The position numbers and the translations under genes were made by a program. Source: Neisseria sp. MVDL19-042950 (GTDB taxonomy: Bacteria; Pseudomonadota; Gammaproteobacteria; Burkholderiales; Neisseriaceae). From it: a stretch of DNA of 64,000 nucleotides. Shown one piece after another: positions 37,722 to 46,533 of this stretch; position 1 is the stretch's first letter, and each line of letters begins with the position of its first letter. Where the stretch lies: the NCBI RefSeq assembly GCF_030504625.1, contig NZ_JAUKWH010000011.1, positions 1 to 64,000 of the forward strand, read 5' to 3'. The notes under the pieces are model-generated. The model was given only the letters and a program-made list of their open reading frames with translations. It searched no databases and was not told where the DNA came from.

Positions 37722-37994
37722 TTAAATGCGGTGCATGGCGTTGAAAATTTCTTCGTTTTGCATACGGATGTCGAGCGCGAGTTTTTTGCTCTCTTCTGCA
37801 AACAGATCCAGCATTTCCTGACGCGTTTTCGGGCATCTTGCCGTGTCCACCAAAATAATCATGGTAAAAAAATCGTCCATCAGTTGTTGGCTGATGTTGA
37901 GGATGTTGATTTGGTTTTCGGCGAGGATTTTAGACACGTCGTACACAATGCCGACGCGGTCTTTGCCGATTACGGTAATCACTGAATTGCTCAT
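37722..37994 (-). CDS. ACT domain protein (UPF0237)
   Basis: The protein has 90 residues and is a single ACT domain: VITVIGKDRVGIVYDVSKILAENQINILNISQQL with the ligand-binding Gly-Ile turn. ACT domains sense amino acids. ATG 37994 follows AAGGAAA; a longer frame to 38027 has no SD. It precedes the PFL gene by 12 bases. Confidence 0.92.
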   Translation of the reverse strand: MSNSVITVIGKDRVGIVYDVSKILAENQINILNISQQLMDDFFTMIILVDTARCPKTRQEMLDLFAEESKKLALDIRMQNEEIFNAMHRI

Positions 37995-38032
37995 GTTGCG
38001 TTTCCTTGTTTCGAGTTGAGTTTGCAATCGGG

Positions 38033-38070
38033 TTTCAGACGGCCTGCGTATGGAAGAGGCCGTCTGAAAA
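38033..38070 (-). terminator. DUS-pair terminator of recO-pdxJ-acpS
   Basis: TTTCAGACGGCC faces GGCCGTCTGAAA across about 13 bases, after the reverse-strand stop of acpS and before the ACT gene promoter. Confidence 0.65.
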
Positions 38071-38088
38071 TAAATATAGATAAAGGCG

Positions 38089-38466
38089 TTATTTCTCCGC
38101 TACCGCAAAAGCCAGCACCTTGTCTTCTTCATCGCTCATGCTCAGATGCACGCGCTTGATGCCTTTTTCTTTCAGCCATTTTTGCAGTTCGGGTTCGCAA
38201 TGGAATTCGGGTTTGCCCAATGCGTCATGACCGATACCGATGTTGCGCAGGCTGACGGGCGAACGGATACCGGTGCCGACGGCTTTGGCAAAGGCTTCTT
38301 TGGCGGCAAAACGTTTCGCCAAGAAATTCACGGGGCGACCGGCTTGCGGATATTCGAGCAGTTCGATACGGCTGAGCAGGCGTTCGGCAAAGGCTTGTCC
38401 GTATTTTTTATGCAGCTTTTCGATGCGGCTCAGGGCAACGATGTCGGTACCGATTCCGTAAATCAT
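38089..38466 (-). CDS. acpS: Holo-[acyl-carrier-protein] synthase
   Basis: A 125-residue trimeric enzyme that puts 4'-phosphopantetheine on acyl carrier protein. MIYGIGTDIVALSRIEKLHKKYG with the metal Asp, and the second motif FLAKRFAAKEAFAKAVGTGI with the Glu/Lys set, are intact. AAAGGAAACACC precedes ATG 38466. It is the last gene of recO-pdxJ-acpS, an order common in beta- and gammaproteobacteria. Confidence 0.96.
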   Translation of the reverse strand: MIYGIGTDIVALSRIEKLHKKYGQAFAERLLSRIELLEYPQAGRPVNFLAKRFAAKEAFAKAVGTGIRSPVSLRNIGIGHDALGKPEFHCEPELQKWLKEKGIKRVHLSMSDEEDKVLAFAVAEK

Positions 38467-38517
38467 GGTGTTTCCTTTGAATGGTTATTTCAGACGGCCT
38501 GAATCAGTCTCAATTAA

Positions 38518-39249
38518 TTAATAAGGCAGCGAGCGTGCTCTGAACATCACTTCCTTCATCTGGCGGATGGCTTCGGGCAGGCCGATAAAAATTGCCTGAG
38601 CCATCAGCGAATGGCCGATGTTCAGTTCGTGAATGGCCAGAATTTTGGCAATCGGGCTGACGTTGTGGATAGTCAGGCCGTGGCCTGCGTTCACCACCAA
38701 ACCCAAATCGCTGCCGAAATTCGCGCCTTCTTCAATCCGCAGCAATTGCGCCTGACGCTCTTGCGGCGTTTCGGCATCGGCATACGCACCGGTGTGCAGT
38801 TCGATTACCGGCGCACCGACATCGCGTGCCGCCTGAATCTGGGCTTCATCGGCATCAATAAACAGGGAAACGCGGATGCCGGCATCGGTGAGGGTTTTGG
38901 TGAACTCGGCGATTTTGTCTTGCTGCGCCAGCACGTCCAAGCCGCCTTCGGTAGTTACCTCTTCGCGCTTTTCGGGCACGATACACACGTCTTCAGGCAT
39001 CACCTGCAAAGCGTTTTCCAGCATTTCTTCCGTTAAGGCCATTTCCAGATTCATGCGCGTGCGGATGGCCTGTTTGATGGCGAACACGTCAGCATCTTTG
39101 ATATGGCGGCGGTCTTCGCGCAAATGCAGGGTAATCAAGTCTGCGCCGTGGGTTTCGGCAATCAGCGCGGCTTCAAGCGGGCTGGGGTAAATGGTGCCGC
39201 GTGCATTGCGCAGGGTGGCAACGTGGTCGATGTTTACGCCTAACAACAT
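38518..39249 (-). CDS. pdxJ: Pyridoxine 5'-phosphate synthase
   Basis: A 243-residue TIM-barrel that condenses 3-amino-2-oxopropyl phosphate with deoxyxylulose-5-phosphate in vitamin B6 synthesis. [18 protein letters not shown] at the start, [45 protein letters not shown] and GHGLTIHNV are all typical. ATG 39249 has AAGGATTTCCC; a frame to 39303 crosses the DUS pair in the gap and is rejected. It lies between recO and acpS. Confidence 0.97.
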   Translation of the reverse strand: MLLGVNIDHVATLRNARGTIYPSPLEAALIAETHGADLITLHLREDRRHIKDADVFAIKQAIRTRMNLEMALTEEMLENALQVMPEDVCIVPEKREEVTTEGGLDVLAQQDKIAEFTKTLTDAGIRVSLFIDADEAQIQAARDVGAPVIELHTGAYADAETPQERQAQLLRIEEGANFGSDLGLVVNAGHGLTIHNVSPIAKILAIHELNIGHSLMAQAIFIGLPEAIRQMKEVMFRARSLPY

Positions 39250-39305
39250 GGGAAATCCTTTCGTGTTTTGTCTTTTCAGACGGCCTTTCTGTTGCGGTTT
39301 CATCT

Positions 39306-40052
39306 TCAGGCCGTCTGAAATTGCTGCATCTGCTGCAATACCTGCCGCGATTTGATGCCCTCCGGCAGACGGAAGTCCAACAGCATGCGGGTAAGCCGCA
39401 GTGCCTGCTGCATGCTTTCGCCGTTTTCAAACTCGCCGTTACGAAGCTGGATCAGGCTGCTGCCGTCCACCGCAATCCCTTCCGCCTCAGCCGGCAGCAA
39501 ACCGTTTGCCTGCTCGAGTGGCAGCGGTGCGTGTTCGGGGCGCAGCCAGTAGCGGCGTTCCGCAGTAACTGCTTCGCCGTGTTCGTCTTGGTGCAAATCA
39601 GGGGCGAAACCGAGTTCGGTTAGCAACGTCCATTCAAAGCGGCGCAAGGCGGCAACATGGTTGGCTTCGTTGGCAATCGTCTGCATCACGGTATGCAGTG
39701 CATCGTAAAGGGCGGGATGCGGATCTTCGCGGGCAGTGAGTTTATACACCAGTTCGTTCACATACAAACCGCTAAACAGCGCCCTGCCCTGCGGCTGCCG
39801 CCAACCGCCCAGCCATTCGGCACGGTGCAGGGTTTTCAATTCCTGCGAACCATACCACGAGGCACTCATCGGCACAAACGGCACCAGCACGCCGCGCAAT
39901 TCGCTCTGCCGTTTGCGCGCGCTGCGTGCCAGCAAAGCCACGCGCCCGTAGCGGCGACTGAACACTTCCAGCCACAAACTGCTCTCGCGCCACGGCTTGG
40001 CGGTAAGCAGAAAAGCGGGTTCGTGATTGATGCGGTGGGTTTGGGCAGCCAT
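39306..40052 (-). CDS. recO: DNA repair protein RecO
   Basis: The protein has 248 residues. The N-terminal OB fold ([40 protein letters not shown]) and the helical part with [27 protein letters not shown] define RecO. It works with RecR and RecF in loading RecA; in neisseriae RecFOR is also tied to pilin antigenic variation and DNA repair. No zinc knuckle is seen, as usual in proteobacteria. The upstream TTG (40058) is rejected for ATG 40052; SD is weak. First gene of the recO-pdxJ-acpS operon. Confidence 0.95.
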   Translation of the reverse strand: MAAQTHRINHEPAFLLTAKPWRESSLWLEVFSRRYGRVALLARSARKRQSELRGVLVPFVPMSASWYGSQELKTLHRAEWLGGWRQPQGRALFSGLYVNELVYKLTAREDPHPALYDALHTVMQTIANEANHVAALRRFEWTLLTELGFAPDLHQDEHGEAVTAERRYWLRPEHAPLPLEQANGLLPAEAEGIAVDGSSLIQLRNGEFENGESMQQALRLTRMLLDFRLPEGIKSRQVLQQMQQFQTA

Positions 40053-40136
40053 GTTCAAAATATAAAATAAAACGTGCGTTATTATAGCCGAATCAATGCA
40101 GCATGACTTTGCGGAACCGGCGGTTAATCTATATAA

Positions 40137-40173
40137 AGAGGCCGTCTGAAATCTGTTTTCAGACGGCCTCTTG
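40137..40173. terminator. DUS-pair terminator of the misR-misS operon
   Basis: AAGAGGCCGTCTGAAA faces TTTTCAGACGGCCTCTT across a short loop, about 80 bases after the misS stop. A separate single DUS at about 40220 lies between. Confidence 0.75.
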
Positions 40174-40254
40174 AAGCCTGCGGTAAAGACGGTGTTTAGT
40201 TATATTCAAAATGATAAACAAAGGCCGTCTGAAAAACTTTGAACCGCCGTAAGG

Positions 40255-41631
40255 CTACTTTTTCTTTTTCGGCAGGATAAAGCGCATTTTCAAACCGTTC
40301 GGCTTCACGTTTTCGGCAATGATTTTACCGCCGTGCTGCTCGACAATGTGTTTGGTTAGTGCCAACCCCAAACCCGTACCCGGTTTTTGCGCGCTGCTGT
40401 CGGCACGGTAAAACGCAGTAAAAATATGCGGCAACTGCATTTCATCCACGCCCGGGCCGTTATCGACTACGTCAATCAGCCAGTTTTTAGCGTCCTGATA
40501 CAGCCTTAACTTAATATCGCTTCCTTCCGGGCTGTACGCCATTGCATTGCGAACCACGTTATCGAATGCACGGTAGAGGTAGCTCTCGTTGGCCAGCAAC
40601 TGTGCCGTATCGGGTACTTTTTCAATCGACAGCGTAACTTTCTGATTGTTTTGCAAGGCTACACTTTGGCTGTCTTCCACCAACTGGGTTAAGAAAGAAA
40701 CCAAAGCAAGATTTTCTTTTTCCAGCGGCACGTTGGAAGTTTCCAGACGCGAAAGGGTTAACAGCTCGCCCACCAACGTATCCATACGGGTAAGCTCGCT
40801 TTCCAAGCGTTTCAAATATTGCTCCTGCTTTTGCGGCTGGGCCTGAATCAATCCGACAATCGCCTGCATCCGTGCCAACGGGGAACGCATTTCGTGGGAA
40901 ACGTGATGCAGCAGATGGCGTTCTTTGGCAACCAGCTTCTGAAGCTGCTGCGCCATTTTGTCGAACTGCACGGCCAGTTGCGAAAGCTCATCGTCGCGAT
41001 CGTCCATCTGCTGTGAAATACGGGTTTCCAAATCGCCCACCGCCAATCGGTTCATACCGAAGCCGAGAATGCGGATAGGTTTGGTAATGTTATTGGTTAG
41101 GATGTAAGCCAACAGCAAACCGACCAGAATAATGAAAGAGAGAATGATAAATTCATGCCAAATCGGAGCCAGTTGCAAACCGGGAATAAACAGCGGGCTG
41201 GGCAGGCGCTGTATCTGTTGGTTGTCCCAACCGCGGATGAAAAACAGATATTCTTCCCCCCAACGGTCGTACTCGACATGGGCCAAATCGGAGCTGGGAT
41301 GCTCGAAGGCATAACGGCGCGCACCTTCTATCATTTTGCCGTCAACCGGCCGGTTTAAAATATCCAAACTGTCGTCGCCGGTAACCACAAACACATTTTG
41401 CGAAACCGGATTTTCTTTCCACTCGCTCAAAATCTCACGTGCACCCTGTTCTCCGCGCACTTTGAACGCGGAAATCATGCTGCTCATCAGCGTGGTTTCG
41501 ATGGTACGCTGCTGCTGGAACTGGTTTTCGGCAATGGTGTTCTGCACCAGCCAAAAAGAAAAACTCGCCACGAATATGGCGCAGATAATCACTGCGCAAA
41601 ACGTGGCGAATATGCGTTGGAACAGTTTCAT
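40255..41631 (-). CDS. misS: Envelope-stress sensor histidine kinase (MisS, CpxA-like)
   Basis: The protein has 458 residues. The N-terminal helix (FATFCAVIICAIFVASFSFWLV), a periplasmic domain of about 130 residues, a second helix (FIILSFIILVGLLLAYIL) and a HAMP linker are followed by the kinase core: H-box HHVSHEMRSPLARMQ (phospho-His near 245), N-box NVVRNAMAYSPEG, G1 DNGPGVDE, F FTAFYRAD, and G2 GTGLGLALTKHI. In meningococcus MisS/MisR controls envelope and LOS functions. It lies 17 bases behind misR. Confidence 0.93.
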   Translation of the reverse strand: MKLFQRIFATFCAVIICAIFVASFSFWLVQNTIAENQFQQQRTIETTLMSSMISAFKVRGEQGAREILSEWKENPVSQNVFVVTGDDSLDILNRPVDGKMIEGARRYAFEHPSSDLAHVEYDRWGEEYLFFIRGWDNQQIQRLPSPLFIPGLQLAPIWHEFIILSFIILVGLLLAYILTNNITKPIRILGFGMNRLAVGDLETRISQQMDDRDDELSQLAVQFDKMAQQLQKLVAKERHLLHHVSHEMRSPLARMQAIVGLIQAQPQKQEQYLKRLESELTRMDTLVGELLTLSRLETSNVPLEKENLALVSFLTQLVEDSQSVALQNNQKVTLSIEKVPDTAQLLANESYLYRAFDNVVRNAMAYSPEGSDIKLRLYQDAKNWLIDVVDNGPGVDEMQLPHIFTAFYRADSSAQKPGTGLGLALTKHIVEQHGGKIIAENVKPNGLKMRFILPKKKK

Positions 41632-41648
41632 TGATTTTCTGTTTCCGG

Positions 41649-42326
41649 TTAGTTTTTAACAAACAAATAGCCTAAGCCCCGAACCGTTTGAATCAACGAA
41701 GCATTGCCCAATTTATGGCGGATGCTGGAAATATGCACATCGATGCTGCGGTCAAACTTGGCCAACTTGCGATCAAGTGCTTCGATCGACAAAGTTTCCT
41801 TGCTCACAACCTGACCGGCATGACGCATCAACACTTCCAAAAGGTTGAATTCGGTGCTGGTCAACTCCAACGGTATGTCTTTAATCGTTGCCTGACGTTT
41901 GGACGGATAAAGCACCACTTCGCTCACGGCAATGCTGTTCGGGCTGCTGCTTTGCTCGCCCGTTTGCTGTGCACGGCGCAAAATGGCATTGATACGCGCC
42001 AGCAATTCGCGGGGCGTACAAGGTTTCGGCACATAGTCGTCCGCACCCATTTCCAAACCGATGATACGGTCGATGTCATCGCCTTTGGCGGTAAGCATAA
42101 TAACCGGTACGGTGCTTTGGCTGCGCACGTTTTTCAAAACATCCAAGCCGTTCATTTTCGGCATCATCGAATCCAGCACGACTACATCATACTGGCCGGA
42201 AAGAATTTCCTGCACGCCGGCTTCGCCGTCGGGCACGCTGTGTACGTTCAGACCTTCTGCCGTAAGATATTCGGTAAGCAGTTCGGTCAATAAAGCATCG
42301 TCATCTACCAATAATACGCGACTCAT
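41649..42326 (-). CDS. misR: Two-component response regulator (MisR, CpxR-like)
   Basis: A 225-residue OmpR/PhoB-type regulator. The receiver has the acidic pair VDDDALL, the phospho-Asp in VVVLDSMMPKMNGLDV near 52, Thr in VIMLTAKG and Lys in YVPKPCTPREL. The winged-helix output ends in RSIDVHISSIRHKLG...LIQTVRGLGYLF. AAAAAAGGACAGGCC provides the SD. It heads the misR-misS operon. In meningococcus MisR affects inner-core LOS and envelope disulfide genes; dsbA here is a plausible but unproven target. Confidence 0.95.
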   Translation of the reverse strand: MSRVLLVDDDALLTELLTEYLTAEGLNVHSVPDGEAGVQEILSGQYDVVVLDSMMPKMNGLDVLKNVRSQSTVPVIMLTAKGDDIDRIIGLEMGADDYVPKPCTPRELLARINAILRRAQQTGEQSSSPNSIAVSEVVLYPSKRQATIKDIPLELTSTEFNLLEVLMRHAGQVVSKETLSIEALDRKLAKFDRSIDVHISSIRHKLGNASLIQTVRGLGYLFVKN

Positions 42327-42721
42327 GGCCTGTCCTTTTTTGGTGGTTTGAATATTGCGCCTTTCGGCGGTGTAATATTTGGCATCTTAACATGCAAAAC
42401 AGCTTTGTTGATAGCGTGTATTTCTATGCTTTTGCGCTTTTTTGCAATGAGGCCGACGGCCTTTACATTTCAGACGGCCTTCGTGTGATTTGAACCGAAC
42501 CGCCGCCGGCAAATAGGTTTGAAAACCCCGATGCATGCCGTTTACTTCAAACAGAGTTTGATATGCAAGGCCGCGGCGGATATGCTATCTTCGCTTTCTG
42601 CTTTTCATCAAACAACCGTATAAAAAACCGAAACAGCAGCAAACCTACCGGCCCTAACGCAACCTTTTCCATAATAAGATAAAGAGGCCGTCTGAAACCT
42701 CAATCTACAGAAAGGAACAAT
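42327..42721. other. Divergent promoter region between misR and hisH
   Basis: It contains one full DUS near 42470 facing a partial DUS core (GAGGCCGACGGCC) and another DUS near 42686 just before hisH. AT-rich blocks near 42355-42400 (misR side) and near 42670 (hisH side) may hold promoters. A CpxR-type direct repeat before misR was looked for and not found with confidence. No gene is seen. Confidence 0.5.
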
Positions 42722-43366
42722 ATGAAAGTCGCCGTTGTCGACTACGGCATGGGCAATCTGCATTCCGTACTCAAATCCGTACAGGCCGCGCGCAATCTGG
42801 CCGACATTTCTGCCGAAATCATGCTGACCGACCGCCCCGAAGATGTGTTTGCCGCCGACAAAATCATCTTTCCCGGCCAAGGAGCCATGCCCGACTGCAT
42901 GGGCGCATTACAAAAAAGCGGTTTGGGCGAGGCGGTTTCAGACGGCCTCAAAAACAAACCTTTCTTCGGCATCTGCGTAGGCGCGCAATTGTTGTTTGAC
43001 CACAGCGAAGAAGGTAACACCGCCGGTCTGGGCTGGTTTGCAGGCGAAGTAAAACGCTTCCCGAACAATTTGCACGACGCACACGGCGACAAGCTGAAAG
43101 TGCCGCACATGGGCTGGAATACCGTGCATCAAACCCAAGCACACCCGCTGTTTCACGATATCGCCCAAGACACCCGTTTCTATTTCGTCCACAGCTACTA
43201 TTTCGCCCCTGCCGATTCAGGCATTGTGCTCGCCGCCAGCGACTATCCTGACCCGTTTGCCTGCATCGTCGGCAAAGACAACGTATTCGCCACCCAATTC
43301 CATACCGAAAAAAGCCACGACGGCGGACTTCTGCTCTTACGTAATTTTTTACGCTGGAACGGATAA
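42722..43366 (+). CDS. hisH: Imidazole glycerol phosphate synthase, glutaminase subunit
   Basis: The protein has 214 residues. This class I glutamine amidotransferase feeds ammonia to HisF. VVDYGMGNLHSVLKS at the start, the nucleophile Cys in FFGICVGAQLLFD near 83 and the His-Glu pair in QFHTEKSHDGG near 196 are intact. An intact DUS is translated in frame as VSDGLKNK before the active-site strand. AGAAAGGAAC gives the SD. It begins the his cluster of this window. Confidence 0.97.
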   Translation: MKVAVVDYGMGNLHSVLKSVQAARNLADISAEIMLTDRPEDVFAADKIIFPGQGAMPDCMGALQKSGLGEAVSDGLKNKPFFGICVGAQLLFDHSEEGNTAGLGWFAGEVKRFPNNLHDAHGDKLKVPHMGWNTVHQTQAHPLFHDIAQDTRFYFVHSYYFAPADSGIVLAASDYPDPFACIVGKDNVFATQFHTEKSHDGGLLLLRNFLRWNG

Positions 43367-43461
43367 GTTGTGTAAAATGTAGAGTATTCTTTTTTCAGAC
43401 GGCCTAAATCCCTGTTGAAGGGCCGTCTGAAAATCCCTGCAAACAGAAATAAGAAATCAAT

Positions 43462-44202
43462 ATGTTACTGATTCCCGCAATAGATTTGAAAGAAGGCCGC
43501 TGCGTACGCCTGAAGCAGGGTCTGATGGATCAAGCCACCGTGTTTTCAGACAATCCCGCCGAAACCGCCCTGCACTGGGTGAAGCAAGGCGCACGCCGCC
43601 TGCATTTGGTGGATTTGAACGGCGCATTTGCAGGCAAGCCGAAAAACCTTGAAGCCATTGCCGAAATTCTGCAAGAAGTGTCCAAAAACATTTCCGTGCA
43701 GCTCGGCGGCGGCATCCGCAATCTGGAAACCATCGAAAAATATCTTGATTTGGGTTTGACCGATGTGATTATCGGCACGGCGGCGGTGAAAAATCCCGAA
43801 TTTGTGCGCGAAGCCTGCAAACAATTCGCCGGCCATATTATCGTCGGCTTGGATGCCAAAAACGGCATGGTCGCCATCGACGGCTGGGCAACCGTAACCG
43901 ACCATCACGTTATCGACTTGAGCAAGCAGTTTGAAGACGACGGCGTGAACAGCATCATCTATACCGATATCGGCCGCGACGGCATGATGAGCGGTGTCAA
44001 CATCGAAGCCACCGTTAAGTTGGCCGAAGCCGTGAACATTCCCGTTATCGCCTCCGGCGGCCTGACCGATTTGAACGACATACGTGCTTTGTGTGCGGTA
44101 GAAAAAAGCGGTGTGGCAGGAGCCATTACCGGCCGCGCAATTTACGAAGGCAGCATTGATTTTGCCGAAGCGCAGCAACTGGCAGACTCTCTCGCTTCCT
44201 GA
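43462..44202 (+). CDS. hisA: ProFAR isomerase (HisA)
   Basis: A 246-residue TIM barrel for the fourth step of histidine synthesis. The start [20 protein letters not shown] with catalytic Asp 8, the phosphate loops [15 protein letters not shown] and [12 protein letters not shown], and the second Asp in [15 protein letters not shown] are present. The SD is weak (AAGAAA). A DUS pair in the 95-base gap after hisH could reduce read-through. Confidence 0.97.
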   Translation: MLLIPAIDLKEGRCVRLKQGLMDQATVFSDNPAETALHWVKQGARRLHLVDLNGAFAGKPKNLEAIAEILQEVSKNISVQLGGGIRNLETIEKYLDLGLTDVIIGTAAVKNPEFVREACKQFAGHIIVGLDAKNGMVAIDGWATVTDHHVIDLSKQFEDDGVNSIIYTDIGRDGMMSGVNIEATVKLAEAVNIPVIASGGLTDLNDIRALCAVEKSGVAGAITGRAIYEGSIDFAEAQQLADSLAS

Positions 44203-44309
44203 CATATTTCACAGCAGATCAGGCATGCCGGTACAATCTAAAAACACTTCCGGCAACCGGCAACCCTGATTTTTTAAAATAACAATACTTTTATATTTGG
44301 GGTAAAACC

Positions 44310-44627
44310 ATGTTTCAAGCATTTCTTTTAGGGTTTTGGACGTTGTGGTCGACAAACCGTGATATTCATGCACTCAGTGAAAGTCTGAGTTTTACAATCA
44401 TTTCGGTGTTAATTTCAGCAGGTATTACTTTTGAGTTACCGCATATCGATGGTGCCTGGTTTATTTCAATAGCTGTTTTATGGGCTTATGTAGCCTGCGT
44501 ATTCGGCATCGTAAACCGCTTTGCAGACAGCTTTATGGGTACGCTGGTCATGGCGGCGGCTTCGGCGATCGGTTACTACCAACTGGCCGAGTATATACCC
44601 AAAGTGGCAGCGGGACTATTTGCCTAA
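44310..44627 (+). CDS. Small polytopic membrane protein
   Basis: The protein has 105 residues and three hydrophobic helices (FTIISVLISAGITF, AWFISIAVLWAYVACVFGIV and LVMAAASAIGYYQLAEYI). SD GGGG lies before the ATG. It sits between hisA and hisF but no histidine link is evident; it is likely an inner-membrane protein. I recognise no family name. GC is a little lower than the flanking his genes. Confidence 0.75.
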   Translation: MFQAFLLGFWTLWSTNRDIHALSESLSFTIISVLISAGITFELPHIDGAWFISIAVLWAYVACVFGIVNRFADSFMGTLVMAAASAIGYYQLAEYIPKVAAGLFA

Positions 44628-44669
44628 CCGCAACCCGTTAACTGCACCGGCCTACACCCGTTTTCAGAC

Positions 44670-44760
44670 GGCCCGAAACCTTTGTAAAAAACCGCAGGCA
44701 TTACAGCAATCCGTAATGCGGGAATGTGTCGCAAAAGACGTTTTTACAGAGGTTTCGGCC
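44670..44760. mobile_element. 91-bp miniature inverted-repeat element
   Basis: The ends CCGAAACCTTTGTAAAAA (from 44672) and its inverted form TTTTTACAGAGGTTTCGG (to 44758) match at 17 of 18. The middle holds a GCATTAC/GTAATGC hairpin. The left end abuts a DUS (TTTTCAGACGGCC). The terminal GAAACCTTTGTAAAA closely resembles that of the element at 57316-57455. No coding capacity. Confidence 0.7.
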
Positions 44761-44815
44761 TACATAATTTGCCGGTGCGACACACATACCTCAGGCAGGT
44801 TTTGATTTCAACCGG

Positions 44816-44836
44816 CAGGCTGCTCAAAGCAGCCTG
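44816..44836 (+). promoter_or_regulatory. Stem-loop in the hisF leader
   Basis: CAGGCTGC and GCAGCCTG form a perfect 8-bp stem with a TCAAA loop, ending 22 bases before hisF. It has no T run long enough for a clear terminator. It could influence translation or RNA stability. Confidence 0.5.
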
Positions 44837-44858
44837 TATTCTTTTGGGAACCAACCAC

Positions 44859-45626
44859 ATGGCATTAGCAAAACGCATTATCCCCTGTTTGGACGTGGAC
44901 AACGGCCGCGTTGTCAAAGGTGTCAACTTCGTCGGCCTGCGCGATGCCGGCAATCCGGTTGACGTAGCCAAACGCTACAACGACGAAGGTGCCGACGAGC
45001 TGACCTTTCTCGACATCACTGCTTCTTCCGACGACCGCGACACCATTCTGCATGTGATTGAAGAAGTCGCCTCGCAAGTGTTTATCCCGCTTACCGTCGG
45101 CGGCGGCGTGCGCTCCGTAGCCGATGTGCGCCGCCTGCTCAATGCGGGTGCCGACAAAGCCAGCATCAACACCGCCGCCGTAACCAACCCCGATTTGGTT
45201 AACGAAGCCAGCGGCTTTTTCGGTTCGCAAGCGATTGTGGTGGCGATTGATGCCAAAGCCGTCAACCCCGAAAACACCCGCTGGGAAGTGTTTACCCACG
45301 GCGGACGCAAAGCCACAGGCATTGATGCGGTCGAATGGGCACAAAACATGCAGGCGCGCGGCGCAGGTGAAATTCTACTCACCAGTATGGACAGAGACGG
45401 CACCAAAATCGGCTTCAACCTGCCGCTTACCCGCGCCATCAGCGAAGCGGTGGATATTCCCGTTATCGCCTCCGGCGGCGTGGGCAACGTGCAGCACCTG
45501 ATTGACGGCGTGAAAGAAGGCAAAGCCGATGCCGTGCTGGCTGCCAGCATTTTCCATTTCGGCGAAGTGAGCATCCGCGAAGCCAAAGAAGCCATGCGCG
45601 CAGCGGGTATCGAAGTGCGTTTGTAA
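44859..45626 (+). CDS. hisF: Imidazole glycerol phosphate synthase, cyclase subunit
   Basis: The protein has 255 residues. [24 protein letters not shown] carries catalytic Asp 11; [25 protein letters not shown] and the second Asp in [15 protein letters not shown] are intact. It pairs with HisH. The open frame runs back to 44724 through the miniature element, but ATG 44859 is the family start and follows TTGGGAACC. The gap to the preceding gene holds the element and a stem-loop, so hisF may have its own promoter. Confidence 0.97.
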   Translation: MALAKRIIPCLDVDNGRVVKGVNFVGLRDAGNPVDVAKRYNDEGADELTFLDITASSDDRDTILHVIEEVASQVFIPLTVGGGVRSVADVRRLLNAGADKASINTAAVTNPDLVNEASGFFGSQAIVVAIDAKAVNPENTRWEVFTHGGRKATGIDAVEWAQNMQARGAGEILLTSMDRDGTKIGFNLPLTRAISEAVDIPVIASGGVGNVQHLIDGVKEGKADAVLAASIFHFGEVSIREAKEAMRAAGIEVRL

Positions 45627-45632
45627 TATTCA

Positions 45633-45671
45633 CTTTCAGACGGCCTCCCAACCGTTGAGGCCGTCTGAAAA
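45633..45671 (+). terminator. DUS-pair terminator after hisF
   Basis: CTTTCAGACGGCCTC faces GAGGCCGTCTGAAAAG across nine bases, between hisF and creA. Confidence 0.75.
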
Positions 45672-45684
45672 GAAAGAAACCGAT

Positions 45685-46230
45685 ATGAAAAAGTTCATTC
45701 CAATTGTATTGATGTCCTCCCTGCTGGCCGCGTGCGGCGGCGGCAATACCGAAAAAATCGGCGAGGCCAGCACTGTGTTCAACATGCTCGGCAAAAACGA
45801 CCGCATTGAGATTCATGCGTTTGATGATCCGCAGATTAAAGGCGTTACCTGCTATATTTCCTACGCCAAAAAAGGCGGCTTGAAAGAAGCGGTGAACTTG
45901 GAAGAAGACGCGTCCGACGCTTCCGTTTCCTGCGTGCAGACTGCGCCGCAAATCAGCTATAACGAAGCCGAAGTCGCTAAGCCGCAAAAGATTTTCAAAA
46001 AAGGCTCCAGCTTTATTTTCAAAACCCTGCAAGTGATGCGCTACTATGACCCCGCGCGCAAAGTGTTTTCATACATGGTGTACAGCGACAAAGTGATTCA
46101 AGGTTCGCCGAAAAATTCGATGGACGCTTTCTCCTGCTACACCGGCGCTCCGCTGGACGCTGCCAAAGTGAGCGTGCAGCCGAACCAGCAGATTCACGGT
46201 TCATGCATCGTTACGCTTACCCAAAAATAA
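45685..46230 (+). CDS. creA: CreA family lipoprotein
   Basis: The protein has 181 residues. MKKFIPIVLMSSLLAACGGG is a lipoprotein signal with Cys 17; E. coli CreA has an ordinary signal peptide, so this member is lipid-anchored. The family core is clear: GEASTVFNMLGKNDRIEIHAFDDPQIKGVTCYISYAKKGG and MRYYDPARKVFSYMVYSDKVIQGSPKNS (given here as motif regions near residues 25-65 and 115-143). The function of CreA is unknown. It lies behind a DUS terminator and is probably independent of hisF. Confidence 0.9.
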   Translation: MKKFIPIVLMSSLLAACGGGNTEKIGEASTVFNMLGKNDRIEIHAFDDPQIKGVTCYISYAKKGGLKEAVNLEEDASDASVSCVQTAPQISYNEAEVAKPQKIFKKGSSFIFKTLQVMRYYDPARKVFSYMVYSDKVIQGSPKNSMDAFSCYTGAPLDAAKVSVQPNQQIHGSCIVTLTQK

Positions 46231-46260
46231 ACAGCAAATAAACTTTAAAAGAGTACGTTC

Positions 46261-46337
46261 GTCATGTTCGGGCTTGACCCGAGCATCTTCATAAGATTAC
46301 TGGAATCCGAGATACTCGGATCCAGCCCGAGTATGAC
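46261..46337. repeat. REP-like palindromic element
   Basis: GTCATGTTCGGGCTTGACC at the left end and GGATCCAGCCCGAGTATGAC at the right end are inverted partners (outer GTCAT...TCGGGCT). Inside are two further small hairpins (CGGGCTTGACCCG and CCGAGATACTCGG). The style is that of extragenic palindromes common in other proteobacteria and differs from DUS. Confidence 0.75.
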
Positions 46338-46342
46338 GGAAC

Positions 46343-46450
46343 TATAGTCAATCAACTTAACTTTTACTACAGTGTTGCTGCGCCTTGCCGTACTATCTGT
46401 ACTGTCTTCGGCTTGCTGCCTTGTATTAAAAATTAATTTGATTGACTAGA
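46343..46450. mobile_element. Correia-like repeat element (about 108 bp)
   Basis: The ends are TATAGTCAATCAACTTAA and the inverted TTAATTTGATTGACTAGA. The inside has GTTGCTGCGCCTTGCCGTAC and TACTGTCTTCGGCTTGCTGCC, closely similar to the inner sequence of neisserial Correia-type repeats as I remember them. Meningococcal copies begin TATAGTGGATTAA, so this is a diverged, species-specific version. It lies directly behind the REP-like element. Confidence 0.75.
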
Positions 46451-46533
46451 TGATAAAAAATAAGTTTATTTTATAAACTTAAGGCCGTCTGAAAACCGTA
46501 GGCTTCTGCGAAGCCAAAACAGATTGGAACAGC

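Noticed and set aside
44724-44858. Longer hisF start
   Set aside because: It would translate the miniature element and the leader hairpin; the family N-terminus and SD fit 44859.
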